Shown piece after piece: positions 1 to 5,427 of a stretch of 6,512 bases of DNA (position 1 is the stretch's first letter; each line of letters starts with the position of its first letter). The position numbers and the translations under genes were made by a program. Source of the DNA: an uncultured Rothia sp. (GTDB lineage: Bacteria > Actinomycetota > Actinomycetes > Actinomycetales > Micrococcaceae); NCBI GenBank assembly GCA_937935205.1, contig CALGXU010000487.1, forward strand, positions 1-6,512, in the 5' to 3' direction. A model generated the notes under the pieces. That model saw only the letters and a list, made by a program, of their open reading frames with translations. It was not told the origin of the DNA and did not search any database.

Positions 1-2
1 CG

Positions 3-170
3 CGCCTGCTGCAGGTGATTGGTGAGCTGGGGGAGCGTTCGCAGCTGATTGTGATTACGCATCAGAAGCGCACGATGCAGATTGCGGAGACCCTGTACGG
101 GGTGTCGATGCGCGGTGGCGTGTCGACGGTGCTTTCTCAGCAGATGGAGGAGCTGCGCGAGCTGCTGTAG
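3..170 (+). CDS. smc: Chromosome segregation ATPase SMC, C-terminal end (5' partial)
   Basis: The frame is open from the window edge and encodes 55 residues before a TAG stop. The segment ITHQKRTM followed by IAETLYGVSMRGGVSTVLSQ is the characteristic end of the SMC head domain: the H-loop histidine (His20 of the fragment), then the last strand and helix of the ABC-type ATPase fold. SMC proteins form dimers with long coiled coils that work with ScpA and ScpB to compact and separate the nucleoid. Only the extreme C terminus is visible, so the Walker motifs, hinge and coiled coils lie outside the window. The tail after the ATPase fold is short (QQMEELRELL). In many actinobacteria smc is followed by ftsY; here the next gene is trpB after more than 300 bases, so the local order is rearranged. 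The family call is strong because the H-loop context is distinctive; RecN or RecF would not carry it. Confidence 0.88.
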   Translation, partial: RLLQVIGELGERSQLIVITHQKRTMQIAETLYGVSMRGGVSTVLSQQMEELRELL

Positions 171-185
171 CTCGCCGCGCCTGAC

Positions 186-305
186 TAACCCAGCCGCGCG
201 CCCCTCAACCTGCGTGCCCCTGCCCGCACACCTCTGCCGCGTTTGCCTAACCCTGCCGCACGCCCCTGACCCTGCCAAACGCACCCACCCTGGCGAACGT
301 CACAT
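186..305. repeat. Degenerate tandem repeat of about 19-21 nt, C-rich
   Basis: The clearest copies are TAACCCAGCCGCGCGCCCCT (186-205) and TAACCCTGCCGCACGCCCCT (248-267), matching at 18 of 20 bases and 62 bases apart. ACCCTGCCAAACGCACCC (269-286) and ACCCTGGCGAACGTCACA (287-304) follow directly. The stretch 206-247 contains weaker units (CAACCTGCGTGCCCCTGCC and CACCTCTGCCGCG). Copies are spaced by about 19-21 bases, so this looks like a decayed minisatellite of roughly six units just after smc. No function is evident. Confidence 0.55.
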
Positions 306-325
306 GTCCTAGGAATGGTCATGTG
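301..325. promoter_or_regulatory. Imperfect inverted repeat, possible operator upstream of trpB
   Basis: CACATGTCC (301-309) and GGTCATGTG (317-325) are inverted copies matching at 8 of 9 positions around a 7-base centre. The site lies about 35 bases upstream of the best -10 element. There is no T run behind it, so it fits a protein binding site better than a terminator. No known regulator consensus was recognised. Confidence 0.35.
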
Positions 326-326
326 C

Positions 327-365
327 ACCCCGGGGTACTGTTCACCGCCTGCGCCCGGGTACTAT
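327..365 (+). promoter_or_regulatory. Probable trpB-trpA-lgt promoter region with paired repeats
   Basis: TACTAT at 360-365 fits the actinobacterial -10 pattern TANNNT and is the best such element before trpB. It sits at the end of CCCGGGTACT (354-363), which repeats CCCGGGGTACT upstream (329-339) at an offset of 24 bases; the upstream copy also creates a -10-like TACTGT (336-341). ACCCCGGGGT (327-336) is a perfect 10-bp palindrome. No good -35 hexamer is visible, so either the promoter is activator dependent or the -35 is weak. The leader to trpB would be about 115 bases. Confidence 0.4.
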
Positions 366-424
366 AGGGGGATATGTGCGAACGCCGCCCCGCCCTACCC
401 GCGGTTGCGTGGTGTTTCGCTGTG

Positions 425-436
425 ATCAGGCCTGAT
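425..436. promoter_or_regulatory. 12-bp perfect palindrome in the trpB leader
   Basis: ATCAGGCCTGAT is a perfect palindrome lying between the probable -10 element and the trpB ribosome binding site. It has no loop, so it is more like a binding site for a dimeric protein (or a restriction-type site) than an RNA hairpin. Its role is unknown. Confidence 0.3.
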
Positions 437-473
437 GCCCCTCTACCTGCGGCGCATCCGGCAGCAACCATCC

Positions 474-483
474 AGGGAAGGAA
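474..483 (+). promoter_or_regulatory. trpB ribosome binding site
   Basis: AGGGAAGGAA carries the core AAGGA (478-482) six bases before the ATG at 489. This decides the trpB start: the longer in-frame candidate at 435 has no comparable site, and the GTG at 486 would leave only three bases of spacing. Confidence 0.75.
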
Positions 484-488
484 TAGTG

Positions 489-1823
489 ATGAGCGAGAAC
501 CTGGCAGATGCTTTCCTCAACGGCGAGTCGTTGAAGAATGCCCCCGGCCCCTATTTTGGTGAGTACGGCGGGCGGTGGATGCCCGAGTCGCTGATTGCCG
601 CCATGGATGAGCTGGAGGCGACCTTTAACGAGGCGAAGAACGATCCCGAGTTTATTGCCGAGTTTCAGCGTCTTTCTGCTGAGTATTCGAACCGTCCGTC
701 GCTGCTGACTGAGGTTCCGAAGTTCTCTGAGCATGCTGGTGCGCGTGTGTTCCTCAAGCGTGAGGATCTGAACCACACGGGTAGCCACAAGATTAATAAT
801 GTGCTGGGTCAGGCTCTGCTGGCTAAGCGTATGGGTAAGACCCGTCTGATTGCTGAGACTGGTGCGGGTCAGCACGGTGTTGCGACTGCGACCGCGGCTG
901 CGCTGTTCGGCATGGAGTGCGTGGTCTACATGGGTGAGGAAGACACTGAGCGTCAGTCGCTGAATGTGGCTCGTATGCAGCTGCTGGGCGCGAAGGTGAT
1001 TGCGGTTCAGAACGGTTCCCGCACCCTTAAGGACGCCATTAATGAGGCGCTGCGCGACTGGGTTGCGAACGTTGAGAACACCCACTACCTGCTGGGTACT
1101 GCCGCTGGTGCGCACCCGTTCCCGGCGATGGTGCGTTTCTTCCACGACGCTATCGGTGAGGAGGCGCGCGAGCAGATTCTGGCTGAGACTGGCCGCCTGC
1201 CCGATGGTATTGCCGCCTGCGTGGGTGGCGGTTCGAACGCAATTGGTCTGTTCCACGCGTTCTTGGATGATTCTTCGGTTGAGATTTACGGTTTTGAGGC
1301 TGGCGGCGACGGCGTGGAGACCGGCCGTCACGCGGCGACCATTACTCTGGGCCGCCCGGGCATGCTGCACGGCGCGATGACCTACCTGATGCAGGATGAG
1401 GACGGTCAGACCATTGAGTCCCACTCGATTTCTGCCGGTCTGGATTACCCTGGCGTGGGTCCGGAGCACTCCTACCTGTCCGATATTGGCCGCGTGACCT
1501 ACGAGCCGGTGACTGATACCGAGGCGATGGATGCTCTGAGCCTGCTGTGCCGCACCGAGGGTATTATCCCGGCGATTGAGTCTTCGCACGCTCTGGCGGG
1601 TGCGCTGCGCGTGTGCCAGCGTTGGGCTGCTGAGGATCCGGAAGCGGCACGCGAGAAGACGATGATTATCTGCCTGTCCGGTCGTGGCGATAAGGACATG
1701 GAGACCGCGCTGAAGTGGTTCGGCCTGGGTAAGGCGATTCCGTCCTCGACCCTGATGACCGGTAATAAGGAAGCTGCCGCATCCGCTGCACAGAACGCAC
1801 AGGCTGAAAGTGAGGCTAAGTAA
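489..1823 (+). CDS. trpB: Tryptophan synthase beta chain
   Basis: The 444-residue product is the PLP-dependent beta subunit, which condenses indole with L-serine to give L-tryptophan in the cytoplasmic alpha2-beta2 complex. The N-terminal PYFGEYGGRWMPE is the family hallmark. The PLP lysine is Lys101 in HTGSHKINN, the catalytic glutamate is Glu123 in AETGAGQHG, the phosphate loop is GGGSN (246-250), and the C-terminal SGRGDKD (397-403) contacts the cofactor ring. EGIIPAIESSHA (357-368) is also conserved. All expected active-site residues are present. I chose ATG 489 because a good ribosome binding site precedes it; an upstream in-frame start at 435 would add 18 residues unlike TrpB. The protein is longer than E. 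coli TrpB (397 residues), mainly because of an Ala/Glu/Gln-rich tail from about residue 428, which probably lies outside the fold. The TAA stop shares its last base with the trpA ATG, so the two are probably translationally coupled. Confidence 0.98.
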   Translation: MSENLADAFLNGESLKNAPGPYFGEYGGRWMPESLIAAMDELEATFNEAKNDPEFIAEFQRLSAEYSNRPSLLTEVPKFSEHAGARVFLKREDLNHTGSHKINNVLGQALLAKRMGKTRLIAETGAGQHGVATATAAALFGMECVVYMGEEDTERQSLNVARMQLLGAKVIAVQNGSRTLKDAINEALRDWVANVENTHYLLGTAAGAHPFPAMVRFFHDAIGEEAREQILAETGRLPDGIAACVGGGSNAIGLFHAFLDDSSVEIYGFEAGGDGVETGRHAATITLGRPGMLHGAMTYLMQDEDGQTIESHSISAGLDYPGVGPEHSYLSDIGRVTYEPVTDTEAMDALSLLCRTEGIIPAIESSHALAGALRVCQRWAAEDPEAAREKTMIICLSGRGDKDMETALKWFGLGKAIPSSTLMTGNKEAAASAAQNAQAESEAK

Positions 1824-2677
1824 TGAGCTACCAGGACGCTATTTCTCAGGCGGCACCTTTTGAGGTGCTGGACGGTACGTTCCCTCCCGCTAATTCGGAT
1901 TCACCGCTGGCGGCTCGTCTGGCTGAGTGCGAGAAGCAGGGCCGTGCGGCGCTGATTGGCTACCTGCCGGTGGGCTTCCCGACCCTGGACGAGTCGATTG
2001 ACGCGGCGATTGCGCTGGGCAATAACGGCGCGGACATTATCGAGCTGGGCGTGCCTTATTCTGATCCGGTCATGGATGGCCCGGTGATTCAGAAGGCGAC
2101 CGGCGTGGCGCTGGAGAACGGTTTCAAGCTGTCTCAGCTGTTTGAGGCGGTCCGCCGTATTACCGAGGCTACCGACGCGGTGGTTGTTGTGATGACGTAC
2201 TGGAACCCGGTTCTGGCGTACGGTGTGAAGAATTTTGCGCGTGATTTGGCGGCTGCCGGTGGCGCGGGCATGATCACCCCGGACCTGGTGCCTGATGAGG
2301 CGTCGGCATGGTTTGAGGCTTCTGACGAGTACGGTCTGGATCGTATTTTCTTGGCTGCGCTGTCTTCGTCGCCGGAGCGCCTGGCGACCATTGCGAAGGC
2401 GTCGAGCGGCTTCGTGTACGCCGTGTCGGTGATGGGCGTGACTGGTGCCCGCACCTCCGTGTCGGAGGCGGCTCGCACCCTGGTTGCGGACATTAAGGCT
2501 GCCGGTGCGCCTCGTGCGTGCGTGGGTCTGGGCGTTTCGACTCGTGCCCACGTTGAGGAGATTGGCGAATATGCGGACGGCGTGATTGTCGGTACCGCGC
2601 TGGTGAAGGCTTTGGCTTCTGGCGGTGTTGAGGCGGTGGCTAAGCTGACCCGTGAGCTGGCGGGGCGTGAAGGCTAA
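1823..2677 (+). CDS. trpA: Tryptophan synthase alpha chain
   Basis: The 284-residue TIM-barrel subunit cleaves indole-3-glycerol phosphate to glyceraldehyde-3-phosphate and indole, which is channelled to TrpB. The signature IELGVPYSDPVMDGP (73-87) holds both catalytic acids: Glu74 (Glu49 in the Salmonella enzyme) and Asp85 (Asp60). ITPDLVPDE (151-159), the phosphate-binding loop VTGARTSV (206-213), GLGVST (235-240) and DGVIVGTALV (252-261) follow in the usual order. About 25 residues precede the first barrel elements, giving a slightly longer N terminus than in enterobacteria, as in other actinobacteria. The ATG overlaps the trpB stop by one base (TAATG). A GAGG at 1812-1815 inside the end of trpB sits seven bases before it, so initiation can be direct as well as coupled. 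The gene overlaps lgt by one base in the same way. The sequence looks complete and functional. Confidence 0.98.
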   Translation: MSYQDAISQAAPFEVLDGTFPPANSDSPLAARLAECEKQGRAALIGYLPVGFPTLDESIDAAIALGNNGADIIELGVPYSDPVMDGPVIQKATGVALENGFKLSQLFEAVRRITEATDAVVVVMTYWNPVLAYGVKNFARDLAAAGGAGMITPDLVPDEASAWFEASDEYGLDRIFLAALSSSPERLATIAKASSGFVYAVSVMGVTGARTSVSEAARTLVADIKAAGAPRACVGLGVSTRAHVEEIGEYADGVIVGTALVKALASGGVEAVAKLTRELAGREG

Positions 2678-3735
2678 TGTCTGATGTGCTGTCGCTGGCG
2701 AGCGTGCCGGTAGCTAACGCGCTGGCTTCGATTCCGCTGGGTTCGATTCCGTCTCCGAACATTTCGTACCTGCAGCTGGGCCCGTTCCGTGTGCATTTCT
2801 ATGCCCTGTGTATTCTTGCGGGTATGGCGGTGTGCTTGTGGCTGGGTTCTCGCCGTTGGAAGGCGGCGGGCGGTACTCCTGAGCGCGTTTTCGACGTGGC
2901 GATGTGGGCTATTCCGGCGGGCATTATTGGTGCCCGCGCCTACCACGTGCTGATTACTGACCCGGGTAGCTATTTCGGTCCGAATGTTGCTGATCCGTGG
3001 GCTTTCCTGAAGATTTGGGAGGGCGGCATCGGCATTATGGGTGCCGTGTCGGTTGGTGCGTTGGGCGCCTGGTATGGTTGCCGCCGCTACGGGATTAATT
3101 TCCCGGCTTTTGCGGATGCGGTAGCGCCGGGTATTCTGCTGGCTCAGGCGTTTGGCCGCTGGGGTAACTGGTTCAACCAGGAGCTGTTCGGCAAGCCGAC
3201 GACCCTGCCGTGGGGCCTGGAGATTAGCACCTCGAGCGGTAATTTCCCCTCGCAGTATCCGGCCGGCACGCTGTTCCACCCGACGTTCCTGTACGAGTCG
3301 TTGTGGAACCTGCTGGGTGTGGCGTTGCTGCTGTGGCTGGGCCGTAAGGGCGTGCTGAAGCTGGGTCAGACCCTGTGGCTGTACGTGTTCTACTACGGTG
3401 TGGGTCGCCTCTTCATTGAGATGTTCTTGCGTATTGATACGTCGGAGATGCTCTGGGGCGTTCGTATTCACGTGTGGACTGCTCTGCTGCTGGTTCTGCT
3501 GGGTGCTGCTGGTTTTGTGGTGGCTGGTCGTCGTGCGGCGGCGAAGGCTGCTGCGGGTATTGAGCCGGCTCCTGCGGAGGTCGCTCCGAAGCCTGCCGCA
3601 GCTGAGTCTGCGGAGGACGCTGAGAAGAAGGCAACCGAGAAGGCACCTGAGAAGGCAACCGAGAAGGCAGAGTCCGCCGAGGATTCTGACTCTTCTGAGT
3701 CTTCGACGGCAGGCTCTCAGACGAAGGGCTCTTAG
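2677..3735 (+). CDS. lgt: Prolipoprotein diacylglyceryl transferase
   Basis: The 352-residue integral membrane enzyme transfers diacylglycerol from phosphatidylglycerol to the lipobox cysteine of prolipoproteins, the first step of lipoprotein maturation. The Lgt signature GRWGNWFNQELFG (160-172) is intact, including the arginine (Arg161) equivalent to essential Arg143 of E. coli. About seven hydrophobic segments can be seen, near 39-59, 71-92, 116-134, 145-158, 209-222, 231-250 and 266-285. The position matching E. coli His103 is Met121 (EGGIGIMGA). From memory, actinobacterial Lgt proteins commonly lack this histidine, so I do not take it as loss of function. The C terminus from about residue 286 is a low-complexity Ala/Glu/Lys/Ser-rich, probably cytosolic tail with an imperfect KKAT/EKAP/EKAT/EKAE repeat (317-332). 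The ATG overlaps the trpA stop (TAATG) with only GAAGG three bases upstream, so translation probably depends on ribosomes arriving from trpA. A strong terminator follows. Confidence 0.97.
   Translation: MSDVLSLASVPVANALASIPLGSIPSPNISYLQLGPFRVHFYALCILAGMAVCLWLGSRRWKAAGGTPERVFDVAMWAIPAGIIGARAYHVLITDPGSYFGPNVADPWAFLKIWEGGIGIMGAVSVGALGAWYGCRRYGINFPAFADAVAPGILLAQAFGRWGNWFNQELFGKPTTLPWGLEISTSSGNFPSQYPAGTLFHPTFLYESLWNLLGVALLLWLGRKGVLKLGQTLWLYVFYYGVGRLFIEMFLRIDTSEMLWGVRIHVWTALLLVLLGAAGFVVAGRRAAAKAAAGIEPAPAEVAPKPAAAESAEDAEKKATEKAPEKATEKAESAEDSDSSESSTAGSQTKGS
3625..3672 (+). repeat. Four tandem 12-bp units inside the lgt tail
   Basis: The units at 3625, 3637, 3649 and 3661 follow the pattern GAGAAGGCAACC with a few changes. 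They encode KKAT, EKAP, EKAT and EKAE. As the unit length is a multiple of three, gain or loss of copies would change the charged tail length without breaking the frame. Confidence 0.75.
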
Positions 3736-3755
3736 CTCGCTCTCAATTTCATAGA

Positions 3756-3800
3756 AAAACCGCCGGATGGGGGAGCGCCCCCGTCCGGCGGTTTTCTGTC
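3756..3800 (+). terminator. Strong intrinsic terminator of the trpB-trpA-lgt operon
   Basis: An 18-base stem pairs AAAACCGCCGGATGGGGG (3756-3773) with CCCCCGTCCGGCGGTTTT (3778-3795) around the loop AGCG, with a single G-U pair in RNA. The right arm ends in four T and is followed by CTGTC. The A run on the left and T run on the right mean it could also end transcription arriving on the other strand. Confidence 0.93.
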
Positions 3801-3901
3801 TTTCAGTTCCCGTGCCTGATCCCGTTATCGGCCCCCTACCTGCGTTCTGCTCTCGTGGAGTTCCCAACTCTGCTTCCACACCGCAGAGAGTTTTCGGCGA
3901 C

Positions 3902-3932
3902 TTGTGAAAACAGGGGCCTGAGAAGGCATAAT
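3902..3932 (+). promoter_or_regulatory. Candidate promoter of the glycine-rich protein gene
   Basis: CATAAT (3927-3932) matches the -10 consensus at five of six bases. TTGTGA (3902-3907) matches the -35 at four of six, with a long 19-base spacer. Transcription would begin near 3939-3941, giving a leader of about 105 bases. The -10 is the more reliable half. Confidence 0.4.
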
Positions 3933-4032
3933 AGAGGAACCACGGTAATACGTGCTCGCGTGGGGCATAGCCTCTGGGAATCGACCCCCTCCGCGCGGCA
4001 CGCACCGCGCTCAGAATTATTCACTCAACTAC

Positions 4033-4036
4033 AGGA
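4033..4036 (+). promoter_or_regulatory. Ribosome binding site deciding a GTG start
   Basis: AGGA lies eight bases before the GTG at 4045. This start places a twin-arginine signal peptide about 20 residues from the N terminus; the longer in-frame GTG at 3952 has no such site and would add 31 unlikely residues. Confidence 0.6.
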
Positions 4037-4044
4037 CACATATC

Positions 4045-5427
4045 GTGAGTTCTTCTTCGGGCGATTCTTCACGCCCAATTTCTCCCTTCTCCCGTTCGGG
4101 CCTGACCCGTCGTCGTCTCGTGGCCGGTGCGGCCTGGGCTGCCCCCGCCGTCGCGGCTTCGACCCTGGTTCCCGCATTTGCCGCCTCCCCCGAGGAAGGC
4201 GAATGTACCGGCCCCTACGAGGATTCCACCCTGATTACCGCCGGTGACGGCGTGAAGAAGGTTGCCGTTCTGACCGTGCCTGCGGGTGCCCGACGCATGC
4301 GTTTCACCGTGATTGGCGGCGCCGGCGGCACGAACTACGCCGTTGCGGACGCAGGTTCGGGCGCCCTTGTAGAGGGATCCATGCCGGTGCGCGGCGGCCA
4401 GGTGATTACCCTGACGGCCGGTTCGGGCGGCATCGGTAACGGTGAGCTGACCCCGGCCGAGGGTGGTGACGGCTACGGCGTGGGCGGCTCCTCGAAGGCT
4501 TCCTCCCCGGTCCCTGCGGATGTGGTCGCCGCGATTGAGAGCTTGACCGGCCGCACCGGTGGTGTGATGGGCCATGGCGGCATGAACGCCGTGCTTTATT
4601 CCTCCTCGGGCGGCGGTTCTTCCGCGATTGAGGTGGACGGCGTGCCGATGATTGTTGCTGGTGGCGGTGGCGGCGCGGGAACTCTGGCCACGTACGCGAC
4701 GGATCTGCCGAGCCCCGCGAAGCCGGGTGCGCTGCAGGCGACGGCTTACTACTCCCTGGATAGCTCCGGTGGCCGCCACCAGTTCAGCACCGGCGGAGGC
4801 GCCGGTTCCAGCGACGGTGACGGTTCCCCGGGCTTCGTGGGTTTCACCTCGTACACAGCGCAGTCGGTGCCTCTGCTGAAGGTGAACCCCGGTTCGGGCG
4901 CTATGAACGGCATGGGCGGTGGCGGCGGTGAGAAGCTGGACCCGCCGACTTCCGATGGTTCCGTGATCGGCTTCTCGAGTACCTCCACGCAGAAGCTGGT
5001 GAGCAGCGCGGCGGCGGGCGAGACCGGCCCGAGCGGCTTCCGCGCGAAGGGCGCGGACGGCGTGGTCAGCTATTCGTACCAGTGGGACCAGACCCCCGCG
5101 GGCACCGACGCGTCCCCCTCGAATGCGGGCGCGATGTTTAACGGCTACCAGTCGGTGGTATCCGGAGGCGGCGGTGCCGGTTACGGCGGCGGTGGCTCGG
5201 GTGCGGCGCTGAGCGTCTCGGCCCGCGTGGTCTCGCAAAAGTGGAATAACGATCCGGCTCGTTCCCGCTACGCGGTGGGTACGGTGCAGTTGGCTGGCGG
5301 CGGCGCCGGTGGCGGAACCTACATGGATACGACCGCGTACGTGAGTGATCTGGGCTGGGCTATGAACGCCCCGAGCGCCTCGGGTGAGCGTGGTGCCGGT
5401 TCGGTCGAGGTTGCTTTCTGCTTCTAA
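4045..5427 (+). CDS. Exported glycine-rich protein with Tat-type signal peptide
   Basis: The 460-residue product starts at a GTG. Residues 21-46 read as a twin-arginine signal: TRRRLVAG, a weakly hydrophobic Ala-rich stretch and an AFA cleavage site (44-46). The mature part is rich in Gly, Ser and Ala. It opens with a strand-like segment VLTVPAGARRMRFTVIGGAG (75-94). It then has repeated glycine clusters: GGGSSAIEVDGVPMIVAGGG through 212, GGGAG (250-254), GMGGGGG (289-295), SGGGGAGYGGGGSG (373-386) and AGGGAGGG (417-424). Only two cysteines remain after the signal, Cys54 and Cys459, at the two ends, and could form a closing disulfide. There is no LPXTG motif, lipobox or C-terminal membrane segment, so it is probably secreted or held non-covalently in the envelope. 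The order of motifs recalls the glycine-rich region of ALK/LTK receptors and related bacterial domains; that is pattern reading, not a search result. Function is unknown. It has its own terminator and probably its own promoter. Confidence 0.85.
   Translation: MSSSSGDSSRPISPFSRSGLTRRRLVAGAAWAAPAVAASTLVPAFAASPEEGECTGPYEDSTLITAGDGVKKVAVLTVPAGARRMRFTVIGGAGGTNYAVADAGSGALVEGSMPVRGGQVITLTAGSGGIGNGELTPAEGGDGYGVGGSSKASSPVPADVVAAIESLTGRTGGVMGHGGMNAVLYSSSGGGSSAIEVDGVPMIVAGGGGGAGTLATYATDLPSPAKPGALQATAYYSLDSSGGRHQFSTGGGAGSSDGDGSPGFVGFTSYTAQSVPLLKVNPGSGAMNGMGGGGGEKLDPPTSDGSVIGFSSTSTQKLVSSAAAGETGPSGFRAKGADGVVSYSYQWDQTPAGTDASPSNAGAMFNGYQSVVSGGGGAGYGGGGSGAALSVSARVVSQKWNNDPARSRYAVGTVQLAGGGAGGGTYMDTTAYVSDLGWAMNAPSASGERGAGSVEVAFCF

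Larger units (their letters stand above)
171..488. other. smc-trpB intergenic region, no supported gene
   Basis: This 318-base gap has three parts. The first (about 186-305) is a degenerate C-rich, G-poor tandem repeat. The second (301-365) holds an imperfect inverted repeat, a 10-bp palindrome, a direct repeat and -10-like elements. The third (366-488) is the probable trpB leader, with a 12-bp palindrome at 425-436 and the ribosome binding site. I see no convincing terminator for smc: no hairpin here is followed by a T run. I see no tRNA, and no run of tryptophan codons of the kind expected in a trp attenuator peptide. A short frame from 374 is discussed as a finding but is not called as a gene. 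Confidence 0.6.
3736..4044. other. lgt to glycine-rich gene intergenic region, no supported gene
   Basis: This 309-base gap holds the operon terminator, then two overlapping small inverted repeats (3858-3888), a candidate promoter (3902-3932) and a leader of about 105 bases with two further small hairpins, CACG-GTAATA-CGTG (3941-3954) and GCGCGG-CACGCA-CCGCGC (3993-4010). Open frames starting at 3855 and 3952 cross this stretch but have no ribosome binding site, and their translations resemble no protein. Confidence 0.6.

Noticed and set aside
82..312. Open frame overlapping the end of smc and the C-rich repeat
   Set aside because: It is out of frame with smc, Cys/Arg/Pro-rich, and opened by the repeat composition; no ribosome binding site.
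435..488. Upstream ATG for trpB at 435
   Set aside because: No suitable ribosome binding site, unlike ATG 489, and the 18 added residues do not look like TrpB.
374..488. Classical trp attenuator in the trpB leader
   Set aside because: There is no run of tryptophan codons, no terminator hairpin with a T run before trpB, and no T-box-like element.
426..1589. Long open frame (387 codons) antisense to trpB
   Set aside because: It is a codon-bias shadow of an unmistakable TrpB. The translation is rich in Arg, His, Asn and Gln with no recognisable domain.
3945..3954. GGTAATACGT, identical to a conserved piece of 16S rRNA
   Set aside because: Only about ten bases match and the surrounding sequence is unlike rRNA; taken as coincidence.
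2674..4005. Long open frame (443 codons) antisense to lgt and crossing its terminator
   Set aside because: It runs through the strong hairpin terminator and mirrors lgt codon bias; the product is Arg/Gln-rich and resembles nothing known.
3952..4044. N-terminal extension of the glycine-rich protein from a GTG at 3952
   Set aside because: It has no ribosome binding site, and the 31 extra residues would bury the twin-arginine signal; the GTG at 4045 has a well-spaced AGGA.
4069..5238. Long open frame (389 codons) antisense to the glycine-rich gene
   Set aside because: Repeated glycine codons on the + strand leave the opposite strand open by chance. The product is an Arg/Ala/Gly/His-rich low-complexity sequence.
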